The translations under genes were made by a program, and so were the position numbers. The notes below the pieces were generated by a model. The model made no database searches. It saw only the letters and a program-made list of their open reading frames with translations, and was not told the DNA's origin. From positions 385,250-449,249 of the forward strand of contig KB309617.1 of NCBI GenBank assembly GCA_000328365.1: a stretch of 64,000 nt of DNA, read 5' to 3'. Of the stretch, positions 1 through 9,721 are shown in pieces; position 1 is the stretch's first letter; each line of letters starts with the position of its first letter. Source of the DNA: Capitella teleta. Its lineage: Eukaryota > Annelida > Polychaeta > Capitellidae.

Positions 1-641
1 TCACTCAGCAGCCACCTCAACTCAAGGCGTCAGTCGACTTTCTTCCATTCGTCAAACCCCCACCCTCGATGCTAGAGTAGGTTTACCTTTTCTCATCATG
101 CACCCACGCTCAGTACATTTGCAATCGATTGATAGCTTGAAGCTGTAATAGTATTTCGTGTTTTTTTTTTCAAGTAACGGTACAGTCTGACTGTGCTGTT
201 AATGTTGCCGACAGTACACATGCCTTTACACGTATTGACATTTTTTCTCACATACAGTTTCGACCATTTGGCTCCGCCAACTGCCCATGTTGTCCCTCAG
301 CCCCCTGCCCCCTTCCTAGCTCCCCCACAACTGTTATGGCTCCAACACCCTTTCAAGGACACCCACCCCAGATGATCGAGTAAGTTTAGTTTACCATTTC
401 TCACTATGCGCTGTAAAATGGAACTCTGTCGATCTCAATTTCCTTATTTTATGCTAATTTACATGATGCATGTTTTCTGCTTAACAGTCCGAAATACACG
501 TGTTACCCCTTCGTGGCCAAACCGATGTCCCCTCCCCCTCCACCGCCAGGATTTGTAAATAGTGTCGTAACAGTCGCATCTGAATATAACGGCACCACCT
601 ACTACCATCAGTACTATGCTCCCGTCTACCATCCTAGTTAG
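1..641 (+). CDS. 3' end of a proline-rich protein gene (partial, enters from the left edge)
   Basis: Three stretches look like the last exons of a plus-strand gene. The first runs from the edge to about 76-77 and ends at a GTAGGT donor. The second is 258-379, between an ACATACAG acceptor and a GTAAGT donor. The last is 488-641, after a TTAACAG acceptor, and ends in a TAG at 639-641. An AATAAA follows at 651-656. The last exon encodes a Pro/Tyr-rich tail with a run of six prolines and ends in YAPVYHPS. The middle exon is 122 bp, not a multiple of three, and both flanking exons are open in more than one frame. Skipping it or including it would therefore give different C-termini. I do not recognise the protein. 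The splice sites and poly(A) signal are seen; the choice of reading frame upstream is inference. Confidence 0.5.
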
Positions 642-650
642 CATTTCACA

Positions 651-656
651 AATAAA
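651..656 (+). terminator. Polyadenylation signal AATAAA of the left-edge gene
   Basis: An AATAAA lies 10 nt after the TAG stop of the terminal exon. It supports that exon as the real 3' end of the gene. Confidence 0.5.
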
Positions 657-834
657 TGGTTCATTGTGACATACGGAAAAAAAAAGTCTTGCTTCTGTTT
701 CCTTTCTGGATTATGATACAATCATTAGTACTCATTTAACCCCATTGATTTGAAAGTCATCAAGGTAACTTTAATTACACAAGTCTGTGAACGATTTTTT
801 ATGCGCCATTGCACGGAACTCCGTGAAGTATAAT

Positions 835-1690
835 TCAGAAAATTTCACACATTGATAGTACATGTCATTCTGCGAGTCTGATTCAAATTTGTAGGTTAAA
901 GGTCAAAGGTCAAGGTCACAGCGATTTTTCAAAGTCTCAAATTGGATCGCTTTTAGCTCATTCATTAAATGAACTAGGGTCTTGCGGTATACATCAATCG
1001 ATCCAGCGCATTGATATGTACAACAATGAATGGCGCTGTCACTGCTCTCAGATGCACTGTTCTTGCGTAATCTTGCATAAGAGTAATTACGACTTTTTCA
1101 AATGCAATTATCTCGGTTGTTAAGCGGGTTGTGGCATTGAAATTTGCAGAGTATATTGCTAGCATAGCCACCTTATGTAATTATAAGTTTAATTGAGGTT
1201 GCATAAAGGTCAAGGTCATTGTGGTAATTAAAGCATTTAATTGCATAAATTGATGATTATTTCGAATTTCGTAAATTTTGTAACTTTTCTGAGTTGCATA
1301 CTACGTGTGCTGTCGAGTCTTAAAAGGAAATGTGATAATTCAGAATATTTGTGTGTTTTCGGTCAGAATACATATTAGGCAACACTACGCAAGAACGGTG
1401 CATCTAGGAGCAGAAATACTTCTGAGCTTTATTGTACATATTGCGGCACTGAATCATTTGATGAGTTATTGGCGATCGAGTTTTCAACTTTGAAAAATCA
1501 CTGCGACCTTGACCTTTGACCTTTGACCTTCAAACTTTCAGAGTTAATCCGAAATAACTTGCTCCATTAATAAATGCAACTTACTAATTGACAGACATAA
1601 TTATAAGTTTAATTGAGGTTGCATAAAGGTCAAGGTCATTGTAGTAATTAAAACATTTAATTGCATAAATTGATGATTATTTCGATTTTC
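835..1690. repeat. Palindromic dispersed element rich in AGGTCA half-sites
   Basis: The stretch from about 840 to 1110 is repeated as its reverse complement at about 1365-1600, with many mismatches. Each arm carries adjacent AGGTCA hexamers (898-920 forward, 1507-1531 reversed) and a copy of a GCAAGAAC...TGCATCT motif. About 95 bp beginning with a TTATAAGTTTAATTGAGG motif also occurs twice in direct orientation, from about 1180 and about 1600. This looks like a fold-back or MITE-like repeat. No coding capacity is visible, and the remainder of 657-1976 holds no gene I can support. Confidence 0.6.
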
Positions 1691-1699
1691 GTAAATTTT

Positions 1700-1830
1700 G
1701 AGCAATCTGTAATGCTAAAGTATAGGGGAGTCGTCGGGACTTTGAAAACACTTCGACAAAGAAGGGTCTTCGAGTTATCCGTTTTCGAGTTAGCGGAGTT
1801 TAACACTAAAAACGCCCCCTATGACAGAGA
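1700..1830. mobile_element. Degraded pogo/Tigger-type element end
   Basis: This stretch shares the phrases GTCGTCGGGACTTTGAAA and TTCGAGTTA...GGAGTTTAAC with the terminal parts of the two pogo-like elements at 5760 and 12008. It also shares CAATCTGTAATGCT with a third relic near 57465. Only one end is recognisable and no coding sequence remains. Confidence 0.35.
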
Positions 1831-1976
1831 GCGCTTAAAAAATACCGTAGACCACCATAACACACAAAAGGCGCGTGTTATACATCAAATTTAGTTCACA
1901 ACAATTCGATTTTTCTTTTTCATTACCCCATTATCTCAACTGCTCTTGTGAGCGCAATTGAAAGAACATTCCCAGC

Positions 1977-2960
1977 ATGGCCACACATATGCTACGGTTT
2001 GCCGGTGTATTTGCTCTCGTTATGCTAGTCAGCTGGACATCGTGGAAACACCTTTATCTTCTTCAGTCACCTCCGTTGCCAAGGGCAACAGTCAGGGAGT
2101 ATACAAACCCCTTGATGGTTGAGCATGAACGAGCGTTGACGGTTAGAATGCATGGGGGTGATCGTTTGGGCAATAAGCTCTTCAGTTGGGCCTCAGCGCT
2201 TGGGATTGCAACAAAGAACAATATGTCAGTGCATATGCACCCGGATTTTGACCAGTTATTGGAATATTTTGAATTGAACATTACCAGGACATTTCCGAGA
2301 TTTCAAAAATTATTTGAATATACCACATTCGATAAAAACTTTAGCCTCGTGTACGACAACAGAACAAACGGATTGTGGAAAGGATCAGGAAACATTTGTT
2401 TGCAAGGATATTATAACACGTTTCGGTACTTCGATAGCATCCCTGATGTCATCAGAAAGGAATATACCTTCAAACGGGAACTGCGGAAACGAGTTGACAA
2501 GTTTTTGGACGATAGCAGACCAAATGGTTGGACAAAGGGTTCCTTTACACGAGTTGGAATCCACATACGAAGGGGCGATTTTGTGGGACAAGGCTTTGGA
2601 TTGGTGCCAGCATCTGAAGATTACTTCACAAGAGCAATGCGATACTTTAGCTCGAATAACACTTTTACCAAATCCAAGATTCAATTTTTCGTAGCCAGTG
2701 ACGACTTGAAGTACGCACGACAAACTATCACTGGAGATCAAGTGGTGTTCTCAACATTTAAAGAACCGGGAGAGGACTTAGCTATGCTGGCAGCGTGTGA
2801 CCACGTGATCTCCTCGACAGGAACGTTTAGTTTCTGGGCTGGGTGGCTGAGTAAGGGAGTTGTGTTGTATTATAAGAATTTTCCCAGAAAGGGATCGCCT
2901 CTCGACAAAGTCTTTCAACCAGCTGACGCCTTCCCGGAATACTGGATTGCAATGGAGTGA
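1977..2960 (+). CDS. Galactoside alpha-1,2-fucosyltransferase (GT11 family), single exon
   Basis: The 327-aa protein should transfer fucose from GDP-fucose to the 2-OH of terminal galactose on glycans in the Golgi lumen. It has a short cytoplasmic tail and a signal anchor (residues about 5-20), as expected of a type II Golgi enzyme. The three GT11 motifs are clear: VGIHIRRGD (193-201, the nucleotide-sugar binding motif), FFVASDDLKYAR (237-248) and AACDHVISSTGTFSFWAGW (272-290). Possible N-glycosylation sites are at N101, N121 and N228. Its length is typical of the family. The ATG at 1977 precedes the anchor, and no later Met would keep it. The whole reading frame is uninterrupted by introns. 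Family assignment is strong; the exact acceptor glycan is unknown. Confidence 0.93.
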   Translation: MATHMLRFAGVFALVMLVSWTSWKHLYLLQSPPLPRATVREYTNPLMVEHERALTVRMHGGDRLGNKLFSWASALGIATKNNMSVHMHPDFDQLLEYFELNITRTFPRFQKLFEYTTFDKNFSLVYDNRTNGLWKGSGNICLQGYYNTFRYFDSIPDVIRKEYTFKRELRKRVDKFLDDSRPNGWTKGSFTRVGIHIRRGDFVGQGFGLVPASEDYFTRAMRYFSSNNTFTKSKIQFFVASDDLKYARQTITGDQVVFSTFKEPGEDLAMLAACDHVISSTGTFSFWAGWLSKGVVLYYKNFPRKGSPLDKVFQPADAFPEYWIAME

Positions 2961-3093
2961 GTTCTCAACGGGCATTGCTGACACATGCGTAAGGCCGCGA
3001 TTTTACTTTAATTTATCTTTCTTGAGTATAGAGCCAAAGTAAGCTGATTTGATGTTTTAAAAGTGGTAATACAAGTATCTGGTATGTTGGTTG

Positions 3094-3099
3094 AATAAA
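3094..3099 (+). terminator. Polyadenylation signal of the fucosyltransferase gene
   Basis: An AATAAA lies about 134 nt downstream of the fucosyltransferase stop codon, in a T/A-rich 3' untranslated region. Confidence 0.55.
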
Positions 3100-3574
3100 A
3101 TAATGGAGATGTATCTTGTTACACTCACTAAAGAATACTAAGGAATTTTCCGCTTTAGCATAGAAGCTTCTTGAGGAATCCGAGGTAAAGATTTTATCAC
3201 CCCTTACGCATGCGCAGGGTGATCATAAGATAAAATGTGATAAGAGAGATGATATCATTCCTGCATAGTGGTAGGGCATAGGCTGATTCATCCAGTAGTC
3301 ATCTAGGTTTATCTTGCAGGATTATAATTATTAGTGGGCGGTTATGGTTTTGGGAATGAGTTCCAGATTATCGTTATTTTGTTGTTGGATGAGTTTGATC
3401 TGAGGTTGCTATTCGAGTACGTTTGATGAGATAATGATTTTGGTATAAAAGTACGATCTACTGTGCTAGATGTGTTGGGTTTTTGATGAATGAGTGTAGT
3501 TATGTTGTTACAAATCTAGCAAATACACGATAAATGGAATGAATGCAGTAATTAATCAGATGCCGGTCCCATTT

Positions 3575-3890
3575 TACTTGACGTCATCATCATTTTTCAT
3601 ACCCTTGATGAGCTTCGGGGATTAGAGAAATTCACTTGAACAGCACGAAACTATTTTGGATGAAAATATATACTGTGGAGGTAGAATGACTCGGGATCTG
3701 AATAAACGAATTTTGTGCCGTTGTTGAATCCGGGTGTGACGTCATTGGTGTGAATTTTATTGAATTGCCAATTGAAATAAAGTGAATTATCAGATTGGAT
3801 AAATAATGAGCAACAATGACGCAACACAGTGGTATGCTTTGACCTTTCACCGTTATATAAAAGGCCAAGCATGCCTGAATTGGATTTTTG
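3575..3890 (+). promoter_or_regulatory. Orphan promoter-like cluster: CRE sites plus TATA box
   Basis: TGACGTCA occurs near 3580 and near 3737, and a strong TATATAAAAGG lies at about 3856. This is the arrangement of a plus-strand TATA promoter with a start near 3885. No convincing open reading frame follows in the next kilobase, so it may serve a non-coding RNA, a distant exon, or nothing at all. Confidence 0.25.
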
Positions 3891-4315
3891 TATTCAGACA
3901 ATTATATTGCACAATATATACGTGAACTTTAAGGACGTGTGGAATTGTGGCACGTGCACACCTGGTTGTCGCCCCTAGGCAAATTTTGTTCCTTGACGAA
4001 TGAGCAAGATTACGAAAGAGGGATAGTCGACCTTTTTGCGTTTACTTTGTTTTTTTCACTGTGATATTTAGTATCAGCAATCTATAAAGAAACATTTGTG
4101 GAAAAATAATCTGCGCAATTGTATACATGTACATGCAAGGCGCAAATTACCTATATAGTTATAGCTACAAGAACAAGTGGAGGACGGGCTGAATGAACAA
4201 TGCCTTGCAAAATGAAAATAGCTCATGTTGTACCATTGTTCTAGAAAGGTTCTCCGAAAGAAATTTGTGTTCAAGAAAGGTTCCCCGAAAGAAATTCTTT
4301 TAATACAGACCCATT

Positions 4316-4500
4316 TCTCTCTTGCCTTTATTCTAAAAAATCCTGGATAAACTACTCCACAAAAGATTGTACGATTACTTGTCGGTCAAAATTTTTCTCT
4401 CTCCCTCCCTCATCAGTTTGGCTTCCAACCAGGCAGAAACACAACCCAGGCACTGGTACCAGCAGTCGACAGAATAATCATCAATAATCATCAATTATGT
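4316..4500 (+). mobile_element. LINE (non-LTR retrotransposon) reverse-transcriptase scrap
   Basis: One frame reads QFGFQPGRNTTQAL, followed by VPAVDRI. This is the conserved non-LTR reverse-transcriptase block usually written FGFRxGRST.AL. It is preceded by LLHKRLYDYL-like sequence in another frame, as in the same domain of Jockey/CR1-type LINEs. Only about 60 codons survive, with a frame change between the two parts and no flanking domains. It is a dead 5'- and 3'-truncated copy. Confidence 0.6.
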
Positions 4501-5759
4501 TCATAGGAAGAAATAACCTATGGGAGTTTATGAAACGCCCTAAATGTCTTGAACAAGAGAGTGTAATTAAATTGGACATCATATGATTTGAAAATCTTCC
4601 GATCTCAAAATCACTACACTATTGTGCCACATGTAAAGAGTACTGCACGAATGTTTGTGTTAACTAATGACATCATTATACATGTCGAATGAATAAGCAA
4701 CCATTGCCAAGCCACTTCAAGCCGCTGCTAGCCGCCGATCACAATGCTGAGCCGATATCTCTGATTGGCGAAGCGGCTTAAGCAGCTAGCCGGTCATTTT
4801 TACTTTAGCCAGTCGATTCTGACCAATTACAATCTGCTCCGAGGTCTATACTTGATACAAGAAACAGTTGGTAGATAAGGAAACGCTCGGGATCAGGATT
4901 ACTGAATAAATTACTATGAAGGAGTTTGTTGTGTTAGTTTAAAAAATAATTAGACCTTTGAGGTGAAAGAAAAAAAAAACATGCAAACATGCCTTGCAAG
5001 GTCCACACGTAAATATGAGGTAGGGTTAACAGTAACATGTGGTCACAAGCGCAAGTTAAAGAGTGTACAAAATAAAATACAAGGTATAGTTTTTGTTGTT
5101 TTTTGGGGGTTTTTTTCAGGGTAGGGGGGGTTAAAAGTATATGCTTTGTTTTCCAGTGTGAGCACTAAGACTAAGTAGTCTAGGCAAAATAAAAGCTATT
5201 ACGGTTGATAAACTGGTGTGAGGGAGCAAGAATCGTTATAATGTCGGATTACGACGACAGCCTTAGGACGCCATCTCGTATAGCCCTGGCCGTCCGGCGT
5301 GGGCTAGCGCTTGTGCCCCAAAAAAAAAAGAAGAAAGAAAGCATAGTAGTAGAATCAGAGGCGTAGGAACGTTCCCAGACTTGGGGGGGGGGGGGTCCAA
5401 ATTGAAGGTAATGATGAACGGTAATGAACGGTCAAGCACTCGGGAGAGAAGTCCACGACACTGCATCGCCGGTTTTTGCAACGAACAGGCGACGGAAACT
5501 TCGCAGACCCGCCTGAGTGACTTTACAAGTCACAGACACAGTGCAAGAGTGTTCACTGCTCGCAACTCGATCAACCGCGGTGACCCCTGGTGACGGTGAC
5601 CAGATTCAGACTGCCATCGAAGGATCCATGCTTGATGCAGTTCAGCATGCTTCCACGGGAACCCTTTTCTGGCCACTTGTTCAAGTCAAGTCTTCTGGAT
5701 AATGTATCTACCTTTCACACATGAATTATGGAAGTAAGTTTAATTTACAATTTTCAGTC
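4501..5759. other. Intergenic DNA, no gene recognised
   Basis: This stretch contains an imperfect palindrome of AGCCGC/GCGGCT motifs (about 4715-4790), A-runs, G-runs near 5115 and 5383, and short open frames without recognisable protein features. The stretch with GAGGCGTAGGAACG and the G-run near 5355-5395 resembles old repeat debris. Confidence 0.4.
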
Positions 5760-6727
5760 TACAGTAAAACCTCGATGTGTCGAACACCCGTCCCTCGAAT
5801 GTCTCCCTGTGTCGAAGTTTTTTCGAAGTCCCGACGATTCTCCTATACTTTAACCATTAGCATTAACATCTGTCCCTCGAACGTCTCATTCTCGAATTTA
5901 TCCCTGTGTCGAAGTGTTTTCTGTGTCCCCGAGACATATTTTTGATCTAGAGCTCGAAGTCGAAAAATTCTATAAAGATATTTCTCAGTTTGGTTACTTC
6001 AAAGAGGCACAGTTGCTTACAATTAAAACATCAAAACATCCCCGCCCCACAAAGCAGTCGGCAGCCTTTATCTCTCCTCTGTTTAAGCCGCGACCAAAGC
6101 GAGGCTGACTCCAAAGATCAACGGATCGTGGATCTCAACTAAGGCATTAAATTGTTGTTGGTGTGCTTGTGATGATCTTTAATGAATTGCCGACCAAAGA
6201 CAGCTCATATTCAAAGCTAGAGTTAATTAAAGAAATCCAGCCTTAGATCTGTTATGAACTTTCTGGCAGCTTTAATATCAAAGCACGCAACAATAATATA
6301 AAAGATGTTTGTTTAGAGTGTTTTTGCGAGAAACAGTAAAAATCTAGTGACCAAGAGTCTTCAGCATCATTAGATCATCAGCATCGCTATGGCTACAAAA
6401 CGCAAGCTAGACGTGAAGACACTTGAGACCTTGAAACTTGAGCTACAACAACCTTCCGTGAATTTTATTTTTCCCAAGACTTCCAAGATAATTTCATCTT
6501 TTGGCATTACTTTTTTATTAATATTTGTTAATTACTGTTTCAATCACAAAATCATAGCCTCTCGAGCTTTATAAGTGCATGGCGTATATCGTCAATCAAA
6601 ACGTCAGAACACGATTTGAAATCATAACGGTCATATCATAACGGCCTCGATCCTTTCGTCGAAGTATCCCTAAGTCGAAGTAAAGGAGCTAACCCCACGA
6701 ACTTCGACACATCGAGGTTTTACTGTA
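5760..6727 (+). mobile_element. Non-autonomous pogo/Tigger-like DNA transposon, copy 1
   Basis: The element is bounded by TA dinucleotides. Its inverted ends begin CAGTAAAACCTCGATG (5762 onward) and are mirrored at 6703-6725, matching over 23 bp. CAGT-starting ends with a TA target are typical of pogo/Tigger elements of the Tc1/mariner superfamily. From 6389 it still encodes the transposase N-terminus MATKRKLDVKTLETLKL. Almost all of the transposase has been removed by an internal deletion. Copy 2 at 12008 carries the same junction. Confidence 0.8.
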
Positions 6728-7043
6728 TATTATATATAATTATATAGTATAATTACATTCTAATTATTATAAGTCGTGCAGTTATTGAGATCCTAATTTA
6801 GAACCCATATAATATATTGCCTAGTGATAATTATTGTTCTTCGTGGCTATTCAGTATAGCCTATACTGTGTTAACATAATAGGAAGCAAGAGAAGATGAA
6901 TTAAATGGTACATTGAAAACAATAATAGTGTGAGCTGAGTATAGCAGGAATCTGTAGAAACAGAATGCATCTCATCGATCAGCAAGTACGATGCAGTGAA
7001 TGTATTTTGTGGCGGCCCGATTGACTCGTCATGAAGACATCAA
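6728..7043. other. AT-rich spacer with no gene
   Basis: No coding or RNA feature is visible. The end of the stretch runs into the hairpin at 7039-7083. Confidence 0.4.
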
Positions 7044-7083
7044 TCACAGCAAATAACTCAGCTGTTGAACTGCTGTGATTGAT
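7039..7083. repeat. 13-bp perfect hairpin
   Basis: ATCAATCACAGCA at 7039-7051 is perfectly complementary to TGCTGTGATTGAT at 7071-7083, with a 19-nt loop. It overlaps the end of the minus-strand candidate peptide gene, so it could be a 3'-end structure of that transcript or chance. Confidence 0.45.
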
Positions 7084-7274
7084 CCTTTATAAGCCAGTGA
7101 TGATATTGAATTAAACATGAGAACCTCCGAAATCGAATCGTGTTTGTCGTCACTCCTTAATTTCAAGTCACAAGAGTATTCACAAGATCTTTTCATCTTC
7201 AATTCCAATAAGCATCCATCTGGAATCAACAACAAAAACACGATTAGAAAAATGCAATGTACAGTATGATGCAT
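7044..7274 (-). CDS. Candidate small secreted peptide (76 aa), unrecognised
   Basis: This minus-strand frame starts with a true ATG and opens with a good signal-peptide profile: MHHTVHC followed by IFLIVFLLLI, then a likely cleavage near DG-C. The mature part holds CLLE and SCEYSC, a C-x3-C pair, followed by a charged stretch. It lies next to the cluster of small cysteine-rich peptide genes, and its Cys-Leu-Leu start recalls theirs. It lacks their Met-Lys mini-intron. Short frames with a hydrophobic start arise by chance, so this needs transcript support. Confidence 0.3.
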   Translation of the reverse strand: MHHTVHCIFLIVFLLLIPDGCLLELKMKRSCEYSCDLKLRSDDKHDSISEVLMFNSISSLAYKGSITAVQQLSYLL

Positions 7275-8021
7275 CGATATAATCTCAAGAATGGAAAAAA
7301 TCCAGTAGTGTATACTACGCTACGTAGGGCTTGGGGAGCTAGTAATACGCTGTCAGCAAGGGATCACCTCAACCAGAGAATATTGAACGCTGTTGTTCGT
7401 CAATCAACTGAAAATGAATAATTTTAATAAGTTAGTCAAGTGTGTAACATTCAATAATTACTCACAATGTCATTATGTGGAGTAATGGAGGAATGAGTTT
7501 GAGGTCTTTCTCTTTCAAATCGAGTAACTCTCGTTCTCTATTATTATTATTGTCGTCGTCGTCGTCGTCATTATCATCATTATTATTATACCTTTGTCGT
7601 ATTATTATTATCCAGTATTCTAGATTGCTGTTTTTCACAATAAAACGATTGTTAGTCAATTCATTCAGAGTAGATACACGTATAGTGATATGAAATAAAT
7701 TAACATAAGCAAAATTTTAAGGCATTAGCAGATGTCCTAAGTATATGACTTTTTCATATTGCATCATAATTTATCTTATCTTGCGAAATAATTATTATAA
7801 AAGGTGGGAGTAGCTCTTCAGAATCAAACAATGCAACTCATTATTTTTCTTTTACATCAATGCTTCAATCAAATAAAGAAAAGCTTCCGATGAATTTTAA
7901 TGAAAATTAATTGATGAACGTTTTAATCAATAAATGAATCTGTTGTTATAAACAAAACATATACTGATGTTCATTGCTTGAATTCAATCAATTCATAGTT
8001 AAAACTGAAACGCCAGCCAAC
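7275..8021. other. Upstream region of peptide gene 1, with triplet repeats
   Basis: This stretch contains interrupted ATT and GTC triplet runs at about 7540-7615 and a TTATAAAAGG box at about 7795. The box is a possible promoter for peptide gene 1, whose start codon is at 8022, and would leave a 5' leader of roughly 195 nt. Nothing else is recognised. Confidence 0.35.
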
Positions 8022-8438
8022 ATGAAAGTAAGTAGAACCGATCTCCATTCTACCTTCTGCAAACATCTGCATTTACAGATACTTCTCCTTGTGTTCAGCC
8101 CTGTGTTTCTGCTTCACACAGCGGTCGATGCTTGCCTGCTGACTTATGCTCTGATCGAACTGGTGAAGGAGACGACCCACGATCTTCCTGATCTCACGTA
8201 TTACCCTCCGTCAACAAAACGACCAAAGAAGAAAACCACGACCCCACGGCAAGTGGATCCCGGATGTATTAGCACTTGTGATGAGTGCAGTAATTATGAC
8301 AATACTGACACTCTCGATAATTGCTACAAACATTGCGAGTATGGAAATAACCAAGAAGCATATGAGGAGTGCATTTATATTGTGCAAACACTTCCTGATA
8401 TTATCATAGCATTCTATACAAAATTGCATAATTATTAG
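8022..8438 (+). CDS. Cysteine-rich secreted peptide gene 1 of the cluster (121 aa)
   Basis: Exon 1 is only ATG AAA (8022-8027). It is followed by a 51-nt intron (GTAAGT...TTTACAG, 8028-8078) and exon 2 at 8079-8438. Splicing gives MKILLLVFSPVFLLHTAVDA, a textbook signal peptide, then a mature chain starting CLLTYALIELVKETT. Next come a basic, Pro/Thr-rich linker and a core C-x3-C-x2-C-x11-C-x3-C-x11-C ending in AYEEC. The nearest relative is gene 3 at 18689-19106, which has the same length and the same LTxALIE segment. An AATAAA immediately follows the stop (8440-8445). The intron is 51 nt and open in frame, so retention is possible here, but in the paralogues the intron length is not a multiple of three. 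Function unknown. Confidence 0.7.
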   Translation: MKVSRTDLHSTFCKHLHLQILLLVFSPVFLLHTAVDACLLTYALIELVKETTHDLPDLTYYPPSTKRPKKKTTTPRQVDPGCISTCDECSNYDNTDTLDNCYKHCEYGNNQEAYEECIYIVQTLPDIIIAFYTKLHNY

Positions 8439-9370
8439 AAATAAAATGTGTGTGAAGCAGAGAAGCCAAGTGACTTCTATTCAGTCGACGACCTCTTTCT
8501 TGTTGTTGCTGCTGATTCTTCGATTCATCAGGTAGGATGTTCGAATATTTGAGCTGGGTGAGTCAGGGAATTGCCATGAAATGCACATCTTGAGATTGTA
8601 AAGCACAATATGAAGTACAAATAAATCAAATTCAGCAAACATTCAAATTGACATTATTTCATGATGGTCTCAAATTTGGTCTCAGGGCGTTTCTCGATTA
8701 AATTGATAAAATTGTAACACGTACACGGAAAAGATTAGGCATATCGCTTACATGTATCCATCTTCTTTTCATTCATCAAAGTAATCCATTTAGCAATAAA
8801 CTATCACACGATAAATAATCACACGATTTGTCAATTCACAGTTGCCACAAATAGCTACCAACGCTTAAGTCTTTCCAGGTAATCAGTGCACTGGTGATAT
8901 ATATCCAGTTCATTTTCATTTTTGCAATACCTCATGCATTCATCAGTCGTGTAGGATTGTTGCTGTAATCGTAATACTCGTTGCAAATGTGGTCATCACC
9001 CACAAACTTCACTCATGCAATGAGGTTATGGTTGTGGTTGGTTGCATAACCTCATCCTTGAGTTTGATGCAGTCGACAGCCTTACTGCGAAAAGAAAAAC
9101 ATGACAAGCAACAATGCTTTATAAGCAATAACAGAAACAATCTTAATAAAATCGAGAAATTTTCTGCTCCTATACAAACTTTTAATAATCTTCCCCCAAA
9201 TCCCCAGATCCCCCAAACTTGGACACCTTCAAAAAGATGTCTTATATGCATTTTTACAACTACCAACATACCTGATGTGTTTAAAGAAAAAATCACCATA
9301 GGCCTAGTGCTCAAACATCGTTGTTCGACCTCAAAACCTACATATGTACATATGGTACTGCCTACTAGTA

Positions 9371-9406
9371 ATCTAGTATCTACTTCGTCAGAAGTAGATA
9401 CTAGAT
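9371..9406. repeat. 16-bp perfect hairpin with 4-nt loop
   Basis: ATCTAGTATCTACTTC pairs perfectly with GAAGTAGATACTAGAT around the loop GTCA. Further ACTAGTAGATACTAG-type repeats flank it. It is strong enough to fold as RNA or extrude as a cruciform. No known element is recognised. Confidence 0.6.
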
Positions 9407-9448
9407 GACTAGTAGATACTAGCGACAGAACCCGAGATTTCCCTGTGA

Positions 9449-9721
9449 AAATTCATCATTAGAATTCGTCTTCAAGGTAATATTAAAAATCGCCATGAAG
9501 TGACCAGATGTCGTCCTTATTATCATTCATCTGTGTCTGGATACCAATGCAGAGGTAGAGTAATTACACCATGTAGACCTACACAGAGCACCCTGCCTTT
9601 GATAACTGTTGATAATGCTGTTGCCTTGCATTACATAGTCAGCCGTTTTAATTCGCTACCTCAGCTTGACCAAAAGTATCACGACAATTGTGCCTTTCTA
9701 GCGACTGAGCTAACTGGCTAA
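9449..9721 (+). CDS. Weak candidate terminal exon, unrecognised
   Basis: An open stretch of about 90 codons ends in TAG with balanced composition, including VSGYQCRGRV, ALHYIVSRFNSLPQLDQKYH and CAFLATELTG. It has no ATG at its start, so if real it is an internal or terminal exon, or part of an old repeat. I recognise no family. Confidence 0.2.
   Translation, partial: KFIIRIRLQGNIKNRHEVTRCRPYYHSSVSGYQCRGRVITPCRPTQSTLPLITVDNAVALHYIVSRFNSLPQLDQKYHDNCAFLATELTG

Larger units (their letters stand above)
2961..4315. other. 3' UTR and intergenic DNA; no further gene seen
   Basis: After the fucosyltransferase 3' UTR I see only unconstrained AT-rich DNA. An imperfect palindrome surrounds GCATGCGC near 3205-3235, and there is an isolated promoter-like cluster (separate entry). 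Short open frames here have no recognisable features. Confidence 0.4.

Noticed and set aside
5381-5702. Overlapping plus-strand open frames near a G-run
   Set aside because: No recognisable domains, no splice context, and the sequence looks like old repeat debris.
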